Below are positions 27,249 through 36,304 of a stretch of DNA of 38,337 bases, in pieces (positions within the stretch are counted from its first letter, which is position 1; each line of letters opens with the position of its first letter). The notes beneath the pieces are model-generated. The model saw only the letters and a program-made list of their open reading frames with translations. It had not been told where the DNA came from and searched no databases. Position numbers and translations under genes: made by a program. The stretch lies in contig NZ_JABURL010000014.1 in the NCBI RefSeq assembly GCF_014762705.1, positions 1 to 38,337 of the forward strand, in the 5' to 3' direction. This DNA is from Cyclobacterium sp. (lineage in GTDB: Bacteria; Bacteroidota; Bacteroidia; Cytophagales; Cyclobacteriaceae).

Positions 27249-30200
27249 TTATGCAATCCGGCGTTGTTCCTGCCAGGATTCGGTGAAACTGATATTGATG
27301 ATAAAGGCAATGCTTATGTCCAGTCCAAAAGTCACCTGGCATTGCAGATCTGTTCGGGTGTCTCCCCCTCCCAGTTCTTTTCTGGAATAGGTCCCTTTGG
27401 CTTCGATACGGATGGTGATGGAAACGATCCCTCCCAGAATTTCGGCATGCCCCTCAAAGAGCAGGAATGCAGATACTTTTACGATGCCTTCCGCAATAAA
27501 TATTTCTGCACCTACGACGAACAATACACTCACATTGCCCGCTACAGGAAGCCCTACAACGATTTGAGCGCCAAAACCAAATTTCATCCGTAAAGAAGGC
27601 CCCAATTTCGTGTCTGCCGCAATGTCCACATCTGCCTGGCCAATGGCGTAAATGGTGGCTGCAGAAATGGATACACACATGACCGATAGCCGGCCGTAAA
27701 AACCAAGGACTCCACCAGCAGAGGGCAGCAGTTCGTTGGCATCTGTAGTAACTTTAAGTGCCGCATTGAAGTAGGCCCCTATTTTCAGGCCCGCTTCAAG
27801 CTTGAAAGGTGTGTTGGGATCGTTGTAAACCGCATCAGGAATGGGAAAGCGGATCACAGGTATTTCCTTGGAGGCTTCAAATTTGTATTCCCAGCTACCC
27901 GCCTTATTGCTCATGGCCAATTGCAGGCCATTTTGAACGGCAGCCCCGTAATCACCTTCCTGCAAACTTTGGAGTATTTCCAGTAAATCAACCAAAGGAT
28001 CCAATGCAGGAGCAAATTCCAGATCGGGTTTGGGATAGGTAGCTTCCTTCCCATTTTCTGAATCCCAGTTGCCCCTAATGGTCATCAGCCGCTCTATTCC
28101 TGCCAGATCAATGACCAGGCCGATATTGTTCATTTTGCTTTTCCAGCTTTCCGTCACCGAATTGATGTCAAAATCCAGCGATCCCGGCTCTTCCACATTC
28201 CCGTTTTTGTCCTTTTTATCATATTCTATGTAAATCCTGAAATTGCCCTCGCCCACATCAATCAGTTCAAATTCAGTGGGCAGGTCAAACATTTCCTCAG
28301 GATTGTGCAGGAGTTGTAAGCCTTGTTCCTTGATGCCATCAAGGGTATCCTGTACGTCCATCAACTCAAATACATCCTGGCCCAGATCTTTAAGCGCATT
28401 CAGGTCAAAGGGAAAGGAACCGTTTTTCTTCATCAGTATCGCCTCGCCAAGGGTCTGTGCAGAAAAATCATCACCTGCACCAATATTGGGGAAAATCCCT
28501 TTGGTATTGACTATTCGAAAAGCATCTACAAACAAAGGAGGCGTTTTGCTAAGCAATTTTTTTACGCCATTTTGAAAAGAAGGGGTGAGTAACAAAGCCT
28601 TTTGTGTATCTGTACTTTGCAAAAACCCGTAATTAACGGTACCATTTACCGGTTGACGAAACAATTCCATGGGTTCAGCAATTCGGGTCAGTACAGTGCC
28701 AACAGGAAGGTCTATTTTAGTACCTTCCCCATCTTTAATCACCTTTCCCGGGCGAATTACCGGAATACCAAAATTGGGAGGGACAGGGCTAATTTCTCCA
28801 TTGGCCCGCTCATGCTTTACCATAGACCAGCTGCCGTCCTTAGGCAATAAAACATTGCCTCTGCCTGCCAGGCAAAAAACCGGATCCGATCCATTTTCAT
28901 CGAAAGAATTGTTGAAGTCAAAGTGACTGAACCGCATTTTCTGGCTACTTCCTACCACCTCTACTTCACAGTCAATGCTTCCTCCTATGGTACCCTGCCG
29001 CTGTACCAGCAATTTCAAAGCTGTATTATTTAATGGAAAGCCTTTGGGGCCAAGCTGTACGAATCCCAGAATCCTGCTGGAAGGTACCACTGCCTTTTCC
29101 CCTTCAGCGGTGGGTTTAGTTTGCATTCCTGCGGTCACTCCCTCAATTTCTACATCTGCATCAAAATAAACCGGCTGGAGACTGATGTCAAAATTTTGAG
29201 GAATATTCACTTCCTTGCCTTCTTGGTCTACCGATTCTTCAAATAGCACATTTTCATTAAAGGGAGCCACTTCATTGGTTTCGATGATATTGTATACATT
29301 GAACAACCCTTTGATCAATCCTGGATGAATTGGGAATTCGGCCGATTTTTCCACTCCAATCAACTGTGGTTCGGGGTTTTCCGGCGGTCCGCCAGGAAAG
29401 GCTGGATTATCTTGATAGACATAATACCTGAAATCAAATTTACCGTCACTTTCTGCCCGCCATCCACTATCAAAGCGGTAAACGTATCCCGAACTTACCC
29501 GAAAAAGGGTAATGGTCCGTACCACTTTTATAGCCCAGGGATACAGGATACTTTTGACCTGAATGATCTCGTGGGAACATCTTCCCATCATGACATCAAA
29601 TTTGGCCTGGCTGGTTTCTGCAACAGCAGCTTTGGTATTCAGCCAATTGCTGAACATATTGGCACCATAACCGCTCAGGTCCATTCGGGTTACGGGTACG
29701 CCCCGCTGTTTAAACAATTCAAAGGGGTAATTGCTATCATAAAAAAATTCCCGGTTGAAAATTTCCGTAACACTACCACCCAGGGTGCTTTTTCCCGTTT
29801 CATTACCCAAAAAATCGAGGATATTGTTGATCTGAACCGTGGTTCCCATAAACATTTGGCTGTCTCCTTCTCTCAGTGGGGTACCTGCATCCATGCGCAG
29901 TTGAAGCCCGGATTGAAGCTGACCCTGAAAGTTAAATTTTGGTCCGCTCAGGTTACCCCCTTCCCGGTCCACATTGTTATACCGGTAGTTCTCCGTTAAC
30001 AGTGCTGCTGCCTTCATTCCAAAGGGCAGCGTAAAAAACGAGAAAGCTCTGAAATTTTCCTCATTTTTCCGTTTTTTCAATAAAAAATCAGTGAGAGGCA
30101 ATGGGGCCAGCACTACTTTGTCCTCGCTGTTATTGGCTATTCGGGTAGGACCTCCATCATTGGGGTAGTAGTTAAATCCTGCGGCAGGATCGCCTAAAAT

Positions 30201-32645
30201 TGGATCATCGGGTGGTGGTACAGGTGGGGTAAGGTTAATGACCGGCTCCCAGGAAATTTGTGGTACGGTAAAAGCACGCACATTTTCACCTGCACTAACC
30301 ACATCAAGGCCTTGCACCTGTAGGGAGAGAAAACTGTAAAAAATTTCACCGGTAGCAGGATCCCTTTCGGTATCCACCTGAAATTCCCGGCGGTTTAGCA
30401 AGTCAAAGCTAATGCCGAAAAGGTCTGCATTGGTACTTACATCCAATAAGGCAAATACATCCCTTCTATACCTGCTGGATTCTTTATCCCATTGACTGCC
30501 GTAATCCGGAATTCGAATGGGTGCAGCACTGCTTGTGCTGCTGGCCAAGCTTGTAGTGTCTTTAGATCCAGTTACATTGGATTGTTCCAGGTTACCGGAA
30601 AAACGCATGGCAGAAAGCCTGCTTCCCGGGTTTTCAAGATCTGAAAAGTTTGATGCCACAAAGGTTGATTCTCCGGAAACCGCAGAAAAATTTCCCGGAC
30701 CGGGTGTTGTGGGATTGGGCCCTTGCTCTTCTTCGGGCTGATCCAGAGATATTCCACCAAAAAGCTGCTCAAGAGGCGAAAAATGAAACGAAACTGTAAC
30801 CTGATCCCCGGCATCCCCGGCAGACCAGGCCGTTCTTCCAATCAGCCAGCCTTGTAAGGTAGCTCCTGCCCCTCCGGGTTGATTTTCACCTTCCCTGAAC
30901 TGCCTCCTGACCAAACCCAGATTGGCGGCATAGGGATCCGGTAGTGTAGGAATATAGGCCAACAGACCAAAAGACAAGAATAAAAATCCTTCGCTGACCT
31001 TGGAAAAATTTTCATCCAGCTCCCCAAAGAGCAGGCAGCCATTTGGTTGGGTGACTTTAAATAAAGCATTGCTCATGGCAAGAGCCATTTGCTCCGGTAT
31101 ATAGGGATCCTGATTTTCAATTTCGGCAGTATCCGCAATAAGGTTGTCGTCAAAAAGATACACCAAACGGTTTACAGGGGTAGCAGATAGTATGAGCAGA
31201 GAATGCCTGGATTGTAGCAATGGAGGTGTTCCATCCACTTTGACCGGACGGTCCACCTGAAAATCAGTATTACAAAATCGTATCAATAGCTCATTGCCAT
31301 TGGCATGACTGAGGTAAATCAAAGGACCGGATTGTGGAAAAGTAAGCTGAACTTTTGAAGGCATAAACTGGTCTTCCGTTTTCCATAATTCCAGTTCCTG
31401 GCTGGCATGCGGATTAGAAACGCTAAAATCCACCAAAAGCAATTGTCCGGGACCCGCCAACAGGTGGGTTTGGGAAAGATTAAAACCGCTACCTTGCAGG
31501 CCTGCCCAGGAATTGACCAGGCCTGGTCCGGTACGAACATAAAGTTGGCCGGTTCCTTCGGGAAAAGTTGGTTGCAACAAGTCCAGTTGGGTAATAGGAA
31601 GGAGCCAGCCAGTATTTTCTATAAGGGCTTTGTTACTTAAAAAATTGAAATCAGACTCATTTTGCTGCAAATTCAATGATTTGGCAGATCCTTGAAAGGG
31701 TATCAGTATACGCTTCAACAGGGGATGATAGCTCAGTGATTGATTTTTCTGCCAGCTAAAACCAATTTTTTGTCCCATCAGGTCCCAACTTGCTCTTCCT
31801 ATTGCAGAAATGGACGCCGTATTCCCTGAAATATTGAAATCCAGGGTAGCTGGAAGGTTGAGCACCATAGAGGCAGCGGCCTTGCCATAGGGACTTTTTT
31901 TGTTTATATCCTTGACTTCCTGTTGTTCAAGTTTTAGCTCCACCTCGATTTTCGCATTTGCCGGAAGCGTTATCTTCTTATTGACCGTTTTGGTCGGATG
32001 GCTCATTTTTATCAGTCCCGATTTGATACTCAGACCAGTAAATGCTCCTTCTGGCGCATTCGGTGAAAATAGTCGGGCATTGATCCAGACGCCTCCTTGT
32101 CCCAGATTGTATTGGTGAAGTTTTCGTGTAGCTTCCCTTGCTTTGATGGGGGCTTTTCCACTGGATTTTCTTTCCTGGAAAAGCAATACCGGTGAAGTAA
32201 TCCCTTGCTTGTATAAGGCGGTAAAGGCACCAATAGGCAAAAAATCAAACCAAAATTGCCTGCCATCCTTGTTTTTAAAAGGGCCTACGGTCTCATCAAC
32301 CTTTGATCCTGCAGACCAGTCAGATACAGACTGGGAAATCAGTGGATCCCTTAGTGCTACTTCTCTTCGGAAAACCTTAAATTGGGTGTCTGGATTTTTC
32401 TTTTTTCTGGCTTCCTCAATTTTCTGAATGGCTTTTTTTTGAGAATCGCTGATGGTATCGGACTGGAATAAATCAGATTTTTCGAATGAAAATGGATTGG
32501 GTTGGTTCGGTTCAGTCCCTGATTCCAAATTTGTCCTGGTCAAAAGTGATGTTAGCTCTAAGGATGCTTTTTTTTCTACCGAAGTTTTTAGGCTTAAATG
32601 ACCTATGAGTCCGGTTAATGCGGATTTTGGATCTCGTTTTTTCAT
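27249..32645 (-). CDS. Giant protein of unknown function, first gene of the pair
   Basis: I chose the ATG at 32645 (about 1798 aa). A TTG at 32747 would add 34 residues but falls inside the inverted repeat at 32747-32764. No signal peptide is visible. The N-terminal 130 residues are charged and helical. Then come long beta-rich stretches. A Pro/Gly/Ser/Thr-rich linker lies at about 635-712, and another Pro-rich one (PPVPPPDDP) near 805. A well-formed block at about 1019-1062 reads MMGRCSHEIIQ, then SILYPWAIKVVRTITLFR, and ends in FDSGW. The last about 180 residues are a run of alternating hydrophobic and small residues, ending SFTESWQEQRRIA, that could form a beta-sheet or membrane-contacting domain. 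It is followed by the 1437-aa partner after 12 nt. The function is not recognised. Confidence 0.85.
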   Translation of the reverse strand: MKKRDPKSALTGLIGHLSLKTSVEKKASLELTSLLTRTNLESGTEPNQPNPFSFEKSDLFQSDTISDSQKKAIQKIEEARKKKNPDTQFKVFRREVALRDPLISQSVSDWSAGSKVDETVGPFKNKDGRQFWFDFLPIGAFTALYKQGITSPVLLFQERKSSGKAPIKAREATRKLHQYNLGQGGVWINARLFSPNAPEGAFTGLSIKSGLIKMSHPTKTVNKKITLPANAKIEVELKLEQQEVKDINKKSPYGKAAASMVLNLPATLDFNISGNTASISAIGRASWDLMGQKIGFSWQKNQSLSYHPLLKRILIPFQGSAKSLNLQQNESDFNFLSNKALIENTGWLLPITQLDLLQPTFPEGTGQLYVRTGPGLVNSWAGLQGSGFNLSQTHLLAGPGQLLLVDFSVSNPHASQELELWKTEDQFMPSKVQLTFPQSGPLIYLSHANGNELLIRFCNTDFQVDRPVKVDGTPPLLQSRHSLLILSATPVNRLVYLFDDNLIADTAEIENQDPYIPEQMALAMSNALFKVTQPNGCLLFGELDENFSKVSEGFLFLSFGLLAYIPTLPDPYAANLGLVRRQFREGENQPGGAGATLQGWLIGRTAWSAGDAGDQVTVSFHFSPLEQLFGGISLDQPEEEQGPNPTTPGPGNFSAVSGESTFVASNFSDLENPGSRLSAMRFSGNLEQSNVTGSKDTTSLASSTSSAAPIRIPDYGSQWDKESSRYRRDVFALLDVSTNADLFGISFDLLNRREFQVDTERDPATGEIFYSFLSLQVQGLDVVSAGENVRAFTVPQISWEPVINLTPPVPPPDDPILGDPAAGFNYYPNDGGPTRIANNSEDKVVLAPLPLTDFLLKKRKNEENFRAFSFFTLPFGMKAAALLTENYRYNNVDREGGNLSGPKFNFQGQLQSGLQLRMDAGTPLREGDSQMFMGTTVQINNILDFLGNETGKSTLGGSVTEIFNREFFYDSNYPFELFKQRGVPVTRMDLSGYGANMFSNWLNTKAAVAETSQAKFDVMMGRCSHEIIQVKSILYPWAIKVVRTITLFRVSSGYVYRFDSGWRAESDGKFDFRYYVYQDNPAFPGGPPENPEPQLIGVEKSAEFPIHPGLIKGLFNVYNIIETNEVAPFNENVLFEESVDQEGKEVNIPQNFDISLQPVYFDADVEIEGVTAGMQTKPTAEGEKAVVPSSRILGFVQLGPKGFPLNNTALKLLVQRQGTIGGSIDCEVEVVGSSQKMRFSHFDFNNSFDENGSDPVFCLAGRGNVLLPKDGSWSMVKHERANGEISPVPPNFGIPVIRPGKVIKDGEGTKIDLPVGTVLTRIAEPMELFRQPVNGTVNYGFLQSTDTQKALLLTPSFQNGVKKLLSKTPPLFVDAFRIVNTKGIFPNIGAGDDFSAQTLGEAILMKKNGSFPFDLNALKDLGQDVFELMDVQDTLDGIKEQGLQLLHNPEEMFDLPTEFELIDVGEGNFRIYIEYDKKDKNGNVEEPGSLDFDINSVTESWKSKMNNIGLVIDLAGIERLMTIRGNWDSENGKEATYPKPDLEFAPALDPLVDLLEILQSLQEGDYGAAVQNGLQLAMSNKAGSWEYKFEASKEIPVIRFPIPDAVYNDPNTPFKLEAGLKIGAYFNAALKVTTDANELLPSAGGVLGFYGRLSVMCVSISAATIYAIGQADVDIAADTKLGPSLRMKFGFGAQIVVGLPVAGNVSVLFVVGAEIFIAEGIVKVSAFLLFEGHAEILGGIVSITIRIEAKGTYSRKELGGGDTRTDLQCQVTFGLDISIAFIINISFTESWQEQRRIA

Positions 32646-32746
32646 GTAGATGGTTTGCTGGCTTGAAAAATTGTATCCAGTAACCACCTGAAAACAAAAC
32701 AGTTGATTACTTAATATAAATTTAAATAAATCTGAAAAAAGGCACA

Positions 32747-32764
32747 ATCCCCATTTATGGGGAT
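32747..32764. promoter_or_regulatory. Perfect 8-bp inverted repeat between regulator and giant genes
   Basis: ATCCCCAT (32747-32754), TT, ATGGGGAT (32757-32764). It begins 2 nt beyond the stop of the LuxR-type gene and lies about 100 nt upstream of the giant-gene ATG. On the - strand it is followed a few nt later by a run of six T, so it may be a weak terminator or attenuator separating regulator and target. It could also be an operator. Confidence 0.45.
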
Positions 32765-32766
32765 AT

Positions 32767-33447
32767 TTATATCATATCGGATTTGGAGGCCTCTTTGATC
32801 AACTGGGCTGTATTCTTGACAGCAAATTTTTCGATCAGGTGTTTGCGGTGAGAAATGGCCGTATGGATACTGATAAAAAGTTTATCGGCTATTTGTTTCG
32901 ATGAAAAACCTTCCCCAATCAAATGAAGCACTTCCCTTTCCCTATTGGAAATTTCGATGTTTCTATCCTGACTAAAAAGTTTAAACCCTGAAAAAACCTT
33001 CTCAATACGTTCTTTATGAGTGATATTATATAAATAACTGATTATCAAATCATTATTGGACTTTATCAGAAGTGAAACCTGATGTTGAATCAGGTACCAT
33101 TTTTGAAAAATATCCTGAATATGATAGGTGTAAGAATGGCTCGGATGTATATGATTCAAGCAGTCCGGATCGTTAAGCAGCGATTCAATTAGCTGACGGA
33201 TACCGGACAATTCCATAGGCTTTATTTTCTGGAACCAAAACTCCCAGCCCCCCTTTTCCATTACCTCGGAGCTGTAGCCCAGGATATTTTTGAAAGAATC
33301 ATTGTGGAATAAAAATCTCTTTTTCCCTACATCAAATACACTTACCATCAGGTATTTTTCTTCCGCACAGCAGTCGGTCAAGGCATGAATTTCTTCATTG
33401 GACAAAATCCCCGAAAAAGATGGTATGATTCCATTTTCTGATGACAT
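32767..33447 (-). CDS. PAS-like/LuxR-type transcriptional regulator
   Basis: A 226-aa protein. Residues about 35-145 look like a PAS sensor domain (VSVFDVGKKRFLFHNDSFKNILGYS, and a closing LIISYLYNITHKER). Residues about 165-222 are a LuxR-type helix-turn-helix: ISNREREVLHLIGEGFSSKQ, then IADKLFISIHTAISHRKHLI. There is no phospho-receiver domain, so the signal is probably sensed by the PAS part. It is transcribed toward the giant pair and divergently from the MbtH-like gene. It is therefore a good candidate local regulator of one or both, which is an inference from position. Confidence 0.88.
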   Translation of the reverse strand: MSSENGIIPSFSGILSNEEIHALTDCCAEEKYLMVSVFDVGKKRFLFHNDSFKNILGYSSEVMEKGGWEFWFQKIKPMELSGIRQLIESLLNDPDCLNHIHPSHSYTYHIQDIFQKWYLIQHQVSLLIKSNNDLIISYLYNITHKERIEKVFSGFKLFSQDRNIEISNREREVLHLIGEGFSSKQIADKLFISIHTAISHRKHLIEKFAVKNTAQLIKEASKSDMI

Positions 33448-33785
33448 CCTTGGAAAATTAAAAAGCTATTAACCAAATACTTACTTTGAAATATAGCTAT
33501 AAATATTGAAATTAAGGTAGTCTGCTTCCTATTTTCTTGTAATTTTTCCCGGGTACCTTTCTTTACCCTTCATAATCTCCTATTTGTTGAACTAAACCAA
33601 ATTAAGTCTTGTACAGTTTGGAATAATCCGTACATTTAATAAAAACAAGTATATCAAAACCTTTCATGTATTGAAATTATCCATTTGGGTTAAAAATAAA
33701 GGTATTTCTATTTACCAAATGATTAGATCATTATAGATAGGAATATCCTGCGCATTTTAGAAAATAACTTAAAACAATTTATTTG
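33448..33785. other. Divergent intergenic region between LuxR-type and MbtH-like genes
   Basis: About 340 nt of AT-rich sequence that must carry promoters for both directions. I found no exact TAnnTTTG box with a well-placed TTTG. A short inverted repeat is at 33718-33732. No small ORF or RNA gene is apparent. Confidence 0.45.
33718..33732. promoter_or_regulatory. Short palindrome upstream of the MbtH-like gene
   Basis: AATGAT, spacer TAG, ATCATT: a perfect 6-bp inverted repeat ending about 54 nt before the MbtH-like start. Its size and place suit a dimeric regulator, possibly the neighbouring LuxR-type protein. Such AT-rich palindromes also occur by chance. Confidence 0.25.
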
Positions 33786-34013
33786 ATGTGGGACGAAGAA
33801 AACAAAGAATTCCAGGTAGTAGTCAACCATGAAGAGCAATACAGCATCTGGCCCTCGGACAGGGAATTGCCTCTGGGCTGGAATGCGGTCGGGAAAAAAG
33901 GGAACAAACAGGAATGTCTGGACTATATCGAGGAAGTCTGGACCGATATGCGGCCCCTTTCATTGAGGAAAAAAATGGAAGAAATGGAAAAAAAGCAGCA
34001 AGAGGAAGATTAA
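33786..34013 (+). CDS. MbtH-like protein (NRPS accessory protein), orphan
   Basis: A 75-aa protein that carries the MbtH family signature throughout: N14-H-E-E-Q-Y-S-I-W-P23, G31-W32, G36 to G39, C44-L45, and V51-W-T-D-M-R-P-L-S-L60-R61. The three conserved tryptophans (22, 32, 52) are all present. MbtH-like proteins bind and activate or stabilise adenylation domains of non-ribosomal peptide synthetases. I used the ATG at 33786; a TTG immediately before it is also in frame. A charged tail ([14 protein letters not shown]) extends past the family core. No NRPS or other peptide-synthesis gene is in the window, so the partner must lie elsewhere or be of another kind. It is divergent from the LuxR-type gene, and the PL8 gene follows after 63 nt. 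Confidence 0.92.
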   Translation: MWDEENKEFQVVVNHEEQYSIWPSDRELPLGWNAVGKKGNKQECLDYIEEVWTDMRPLSLRKKMEEMEKKQQEED

Positions 34014-34076
34014 GGAGGTCTGTTGGTCCTTTATTCTTAACCCATCTTAATCCACATTACCCAAAATAATTACACT

Positions 34077-36254
34077 ATGAAAGGGACAGGCTCCAGGAGG
34101 TTATGGTTGCCGATAATGAGTTTATTTTTTCTGCAATCATTTACCTGCCTTTCCAATGAATTGGATACCATCCGTAAAAGGGTGGTGGCTGTATTATTAC
34201 AAACCGAGATCAATAAGGCTGAGGTAAACCGAATACTTAATCAGATGGATTCAGAAGGCGCTTTTACTCCTATCAATTATGAGGATTTAAGCAGAACAGC
34301 AGGATTCCCACACAGGCGACATACTTCAAATCTGGTGTACCTGGCAACAGCCTTTACAAAAAAAACTTCCCCTTATTATCATGATCCGGCCTTAAAAGAA
34401 AAAATCAATTTATCCTTGAAATATTGGGTAGACCACGATTTTGTAGGTGATAACTGGCACAACAACCAAATCACAACCCCCACAAACCTGGTGAACCTTA
34501 TGCTTCTTATGGGAGAAGAATTACCGGATGATTTGGTAGAAAAAGCACAGCCCATCATTGGCCGGGCCCACATGGAAGCCTCTGGAGCAAGACCCAGTGG
34601 AGATCGGATAGTTATAGCAGGCATATTGGCAAAAAACATGTTGTTCATGGAAAACAAAGAGGCTTTTGACGATGTCATTGCCATCATTGCCAATGAGATA
34701 AAATTCAGCACCGGAGAAAGGGGCATTCAACACGATTACAGCTTCCACCACCGGGTAGACCGGGTAAACAACACCACTTCCTACGGATATGGGAAATATG
34801 CCAATGCTTTCGGTGAATGGGCAGATTATGTAGCAGGAACCTCATATGCTTTCGATAAGGACAGGATCAACCAGCTGGTGGATTACTATCTGGATGGGGT
34901 GTACAAACAGCTGGTATATGGTATCTATGAGGATATCAGTGTAAAAAACAGGTCCATCTCCAACCAATCCCAATTTCAGCCCAGGGGAACGTTGGAAATT
35001 GAACGCCTGTTGCGAAGTACTGATTACAGACAAGAAGAGCTGGAAGAGATACTAAGCTTGCGCAAGGGAGAAAGCTCCCCTTCCCTGTCATTTGCCAAAT
35101 TTTTCTGGCAAACGGAGCATTTTGTATTGCAACGACCGGATTTTTATACCACCGTGCGCATGTTTTCCACCCGAAACCGCAATATGGAAAAACCCTATAA
35201 TGGTCCGGGCAAAACCACCCATCACCGGGCCGATGGCACCAATTACCTGCTACTGAAAGGCAACGAATATCAGGACATTTGGCCAGTATACGACTGGCAA
35301 AAAATTTCTGGTACCACCATCCTCCAAAAACCCGAATTACCAAGTCCTGAGGATATCCAAATGGATGGGTTAACAGAATTTGTAGGTGCAGCCGAAGACG
35401 GTTATTTTGGAGCTGTAGGGTTTGATTTTATCAGTCCTCACGACAGTACAATGGCTAAAAAAGGTTGGTTTTTTTTCGACAGGATGTATGTTTGCCTGGG
35501 AGCAGGAATTACTTCAGAAAAACAATATCCCGTTGCCAGCACCATAGATCAGGTATTGCTCCGGGCTCCTATTCGCGTAAAGGAACAGGGAACAACGGTG
35601 CGACAACTTCCGGAAGGTGAGCACAATTTGGAAGGTCTGGAATGGTTGTATCACGATGGTGTAGGATATTGGTTTCCCGAGGATGCAGCCTTGATTGTCA
35701 GGAACCAGGAAGAAAGTGGTGCCTGGGCGGATATTACAGATCAAAAAAATGTTTCCACCAAAATAATCAGGGAAAAAGTCTTGACCGCTTATTTTAATCA
35801 CGGCGTTCGTCCTCAAAAAGGATCTTATGCCTATGCCGTTCTTCCAAGGACAACTACCGATGAACTGGCATCCATGGCTCAATCTGGCCTGCGCGTTTTA
35901 TCCAATGACATGCTGTTACAGGCGGTATATCACCCCGGCCTGGAACAAACCCAGGCTGTTTTTTACCAGAAAGGTACGCTTTCCATGGCTGATGGCAGTT
36001 CGGTTGCGGTAGATCATCCGGGAATTATCCTGATCAAAAAGAACCAGGAATCCATTCAATCCCTGACAGTTGCCGACCCGACCCGGAGACGGGATCAATT
36101 TTTGATAAACCTTCCTGGAAGGTACAAAAATACCACCGGAGAAGTCAGTACAAAATATAACAGAAGTGCCAATACCACTCAAATCTTGATCGACTTGCCT
36201 CAGGGCGTGTATGCGGGCAAGTCCGTTTCCCTGGATTTGCGGCAGCGTAAATGA
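34077..36254 (+). CDS. Polysaccharide lyase, family 8 type (chondroitin AC/hyaluronate lyase-like)
   Basis: A 725-aa secreted enzyme with an N-terminal signal (hydrophobic run LPIMSLFFLQSFTCLS), so probably periplasmic. Order: alpha/alpha-toroid catalytic domain (about 30-360), then a beta super-sandwich (about 370-610) and a C-terminal beta domain. Family-type catalytic blocks are NWHNNQITTP (126-135), HDYSFHHRVDR (219-229) with His224/His225, Tyr236 and NRSIS with Arg291. The super-sandwich carries HRADGTNYLLLKGNEY and VYDWQKISGTTI. The spacing from His to Tyr is slightly longer than in classical PL8 enzymes as I recall them, so it may be a divergent subfamily. Beta-elimination of chondroitin, hyaluronan or a related uronate polymer is likely. 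The sulfatase gene follows after 50 nt. Confidence 0.85.
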   Translation: MKGTGSRRLWLPIMSLFFLQSFTCLSNELDTIRKRVVAVLLQTEINKAEVNRILNQMDSEGAFTPINYEDLSRTAGFPHRRHTSNLVYLATAFTKKTSPYYHDPALKEKINLSLKYWVDHDFVGDNWHNNQITTPTNLVNLMLLMGEELPDDLVEKAQPIIGRAHMEASGARPSGDRIVIAGILAKNMLFMENKEAFDDVIAIIANEIKFSTGERGIQHDYSFHHRVDRVNNTTSYGYGKYANAFGEWADYVAGTSYAFDKDRINQLVDYYLDGVYKQLVYGIYEDISVKNRSISNQSQFQPRGTLEIERLLRSTDYRQEELEEILSLRKGESSPSLSFAKFFWQTEHFVLQRPDFYTTVRMFSTRNRNMEKPYNGPGKTTHHRADGTNYLLLKGNEYQDIWPVYDWQKISGTTILQKPELPSPEDIQMDGLTEFVGAAEDGYFGAVGFDFISPHDSTMAKKGWFFFDRMYVCLGAGITSEKQYPVASTIDQVLLRAPIRVKEQGTTVRQLPEGEHNLEGLEWLYHDGVGYWFPEDAALIVRNQEESGAWADITDQKNVSTKIIREKVLTAYFNHGVRPQKGSYAYAVLPRTTTDELASMAQSGLRVLSNDMLLQAVYHPGLEQTQAVFYQKGTLSMADGSSVAVDHPGIILIKKNQESIQSLTVADPTRRRDQFLINLPGRYKNTTGEVSTKYNRSANTTQILIDLPQGVYAGKSVSLDLRQRK

Positions 36255-36304
36255 TCGAACATTGAAAATCCAAAGGCCTTAAGTTAATACCTCATCAATC
36301 AAAT

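Noticed and set aside
29325-29999. A 224-aa open frame on the + strand inside the larger giant gene
   Set aside because: Same reason: nested in a continuous giant frame, with no recognisable features.
22923-32645. Giant genes as part of a contractile injection or type VI system
   Set aside because: No sheath, tube, baseplate, ATPase or spike-like gene is present in the window. Size and beta-richness alone do not support it.
22923-32645. Giant genes as NRPS partners of the MbtH-like protein
   Set aside because: Neither shows adenylation, condensation or carrier motifs (no LGG-S carrier site or A-domain core seen).
32747-32747. TTG as the start of the larger giant gene
   Set aside because: It would start inside the perfect inverted repeat, and the extra 34 residues look unlike a leader. 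The ATG at 32645 is more natural.
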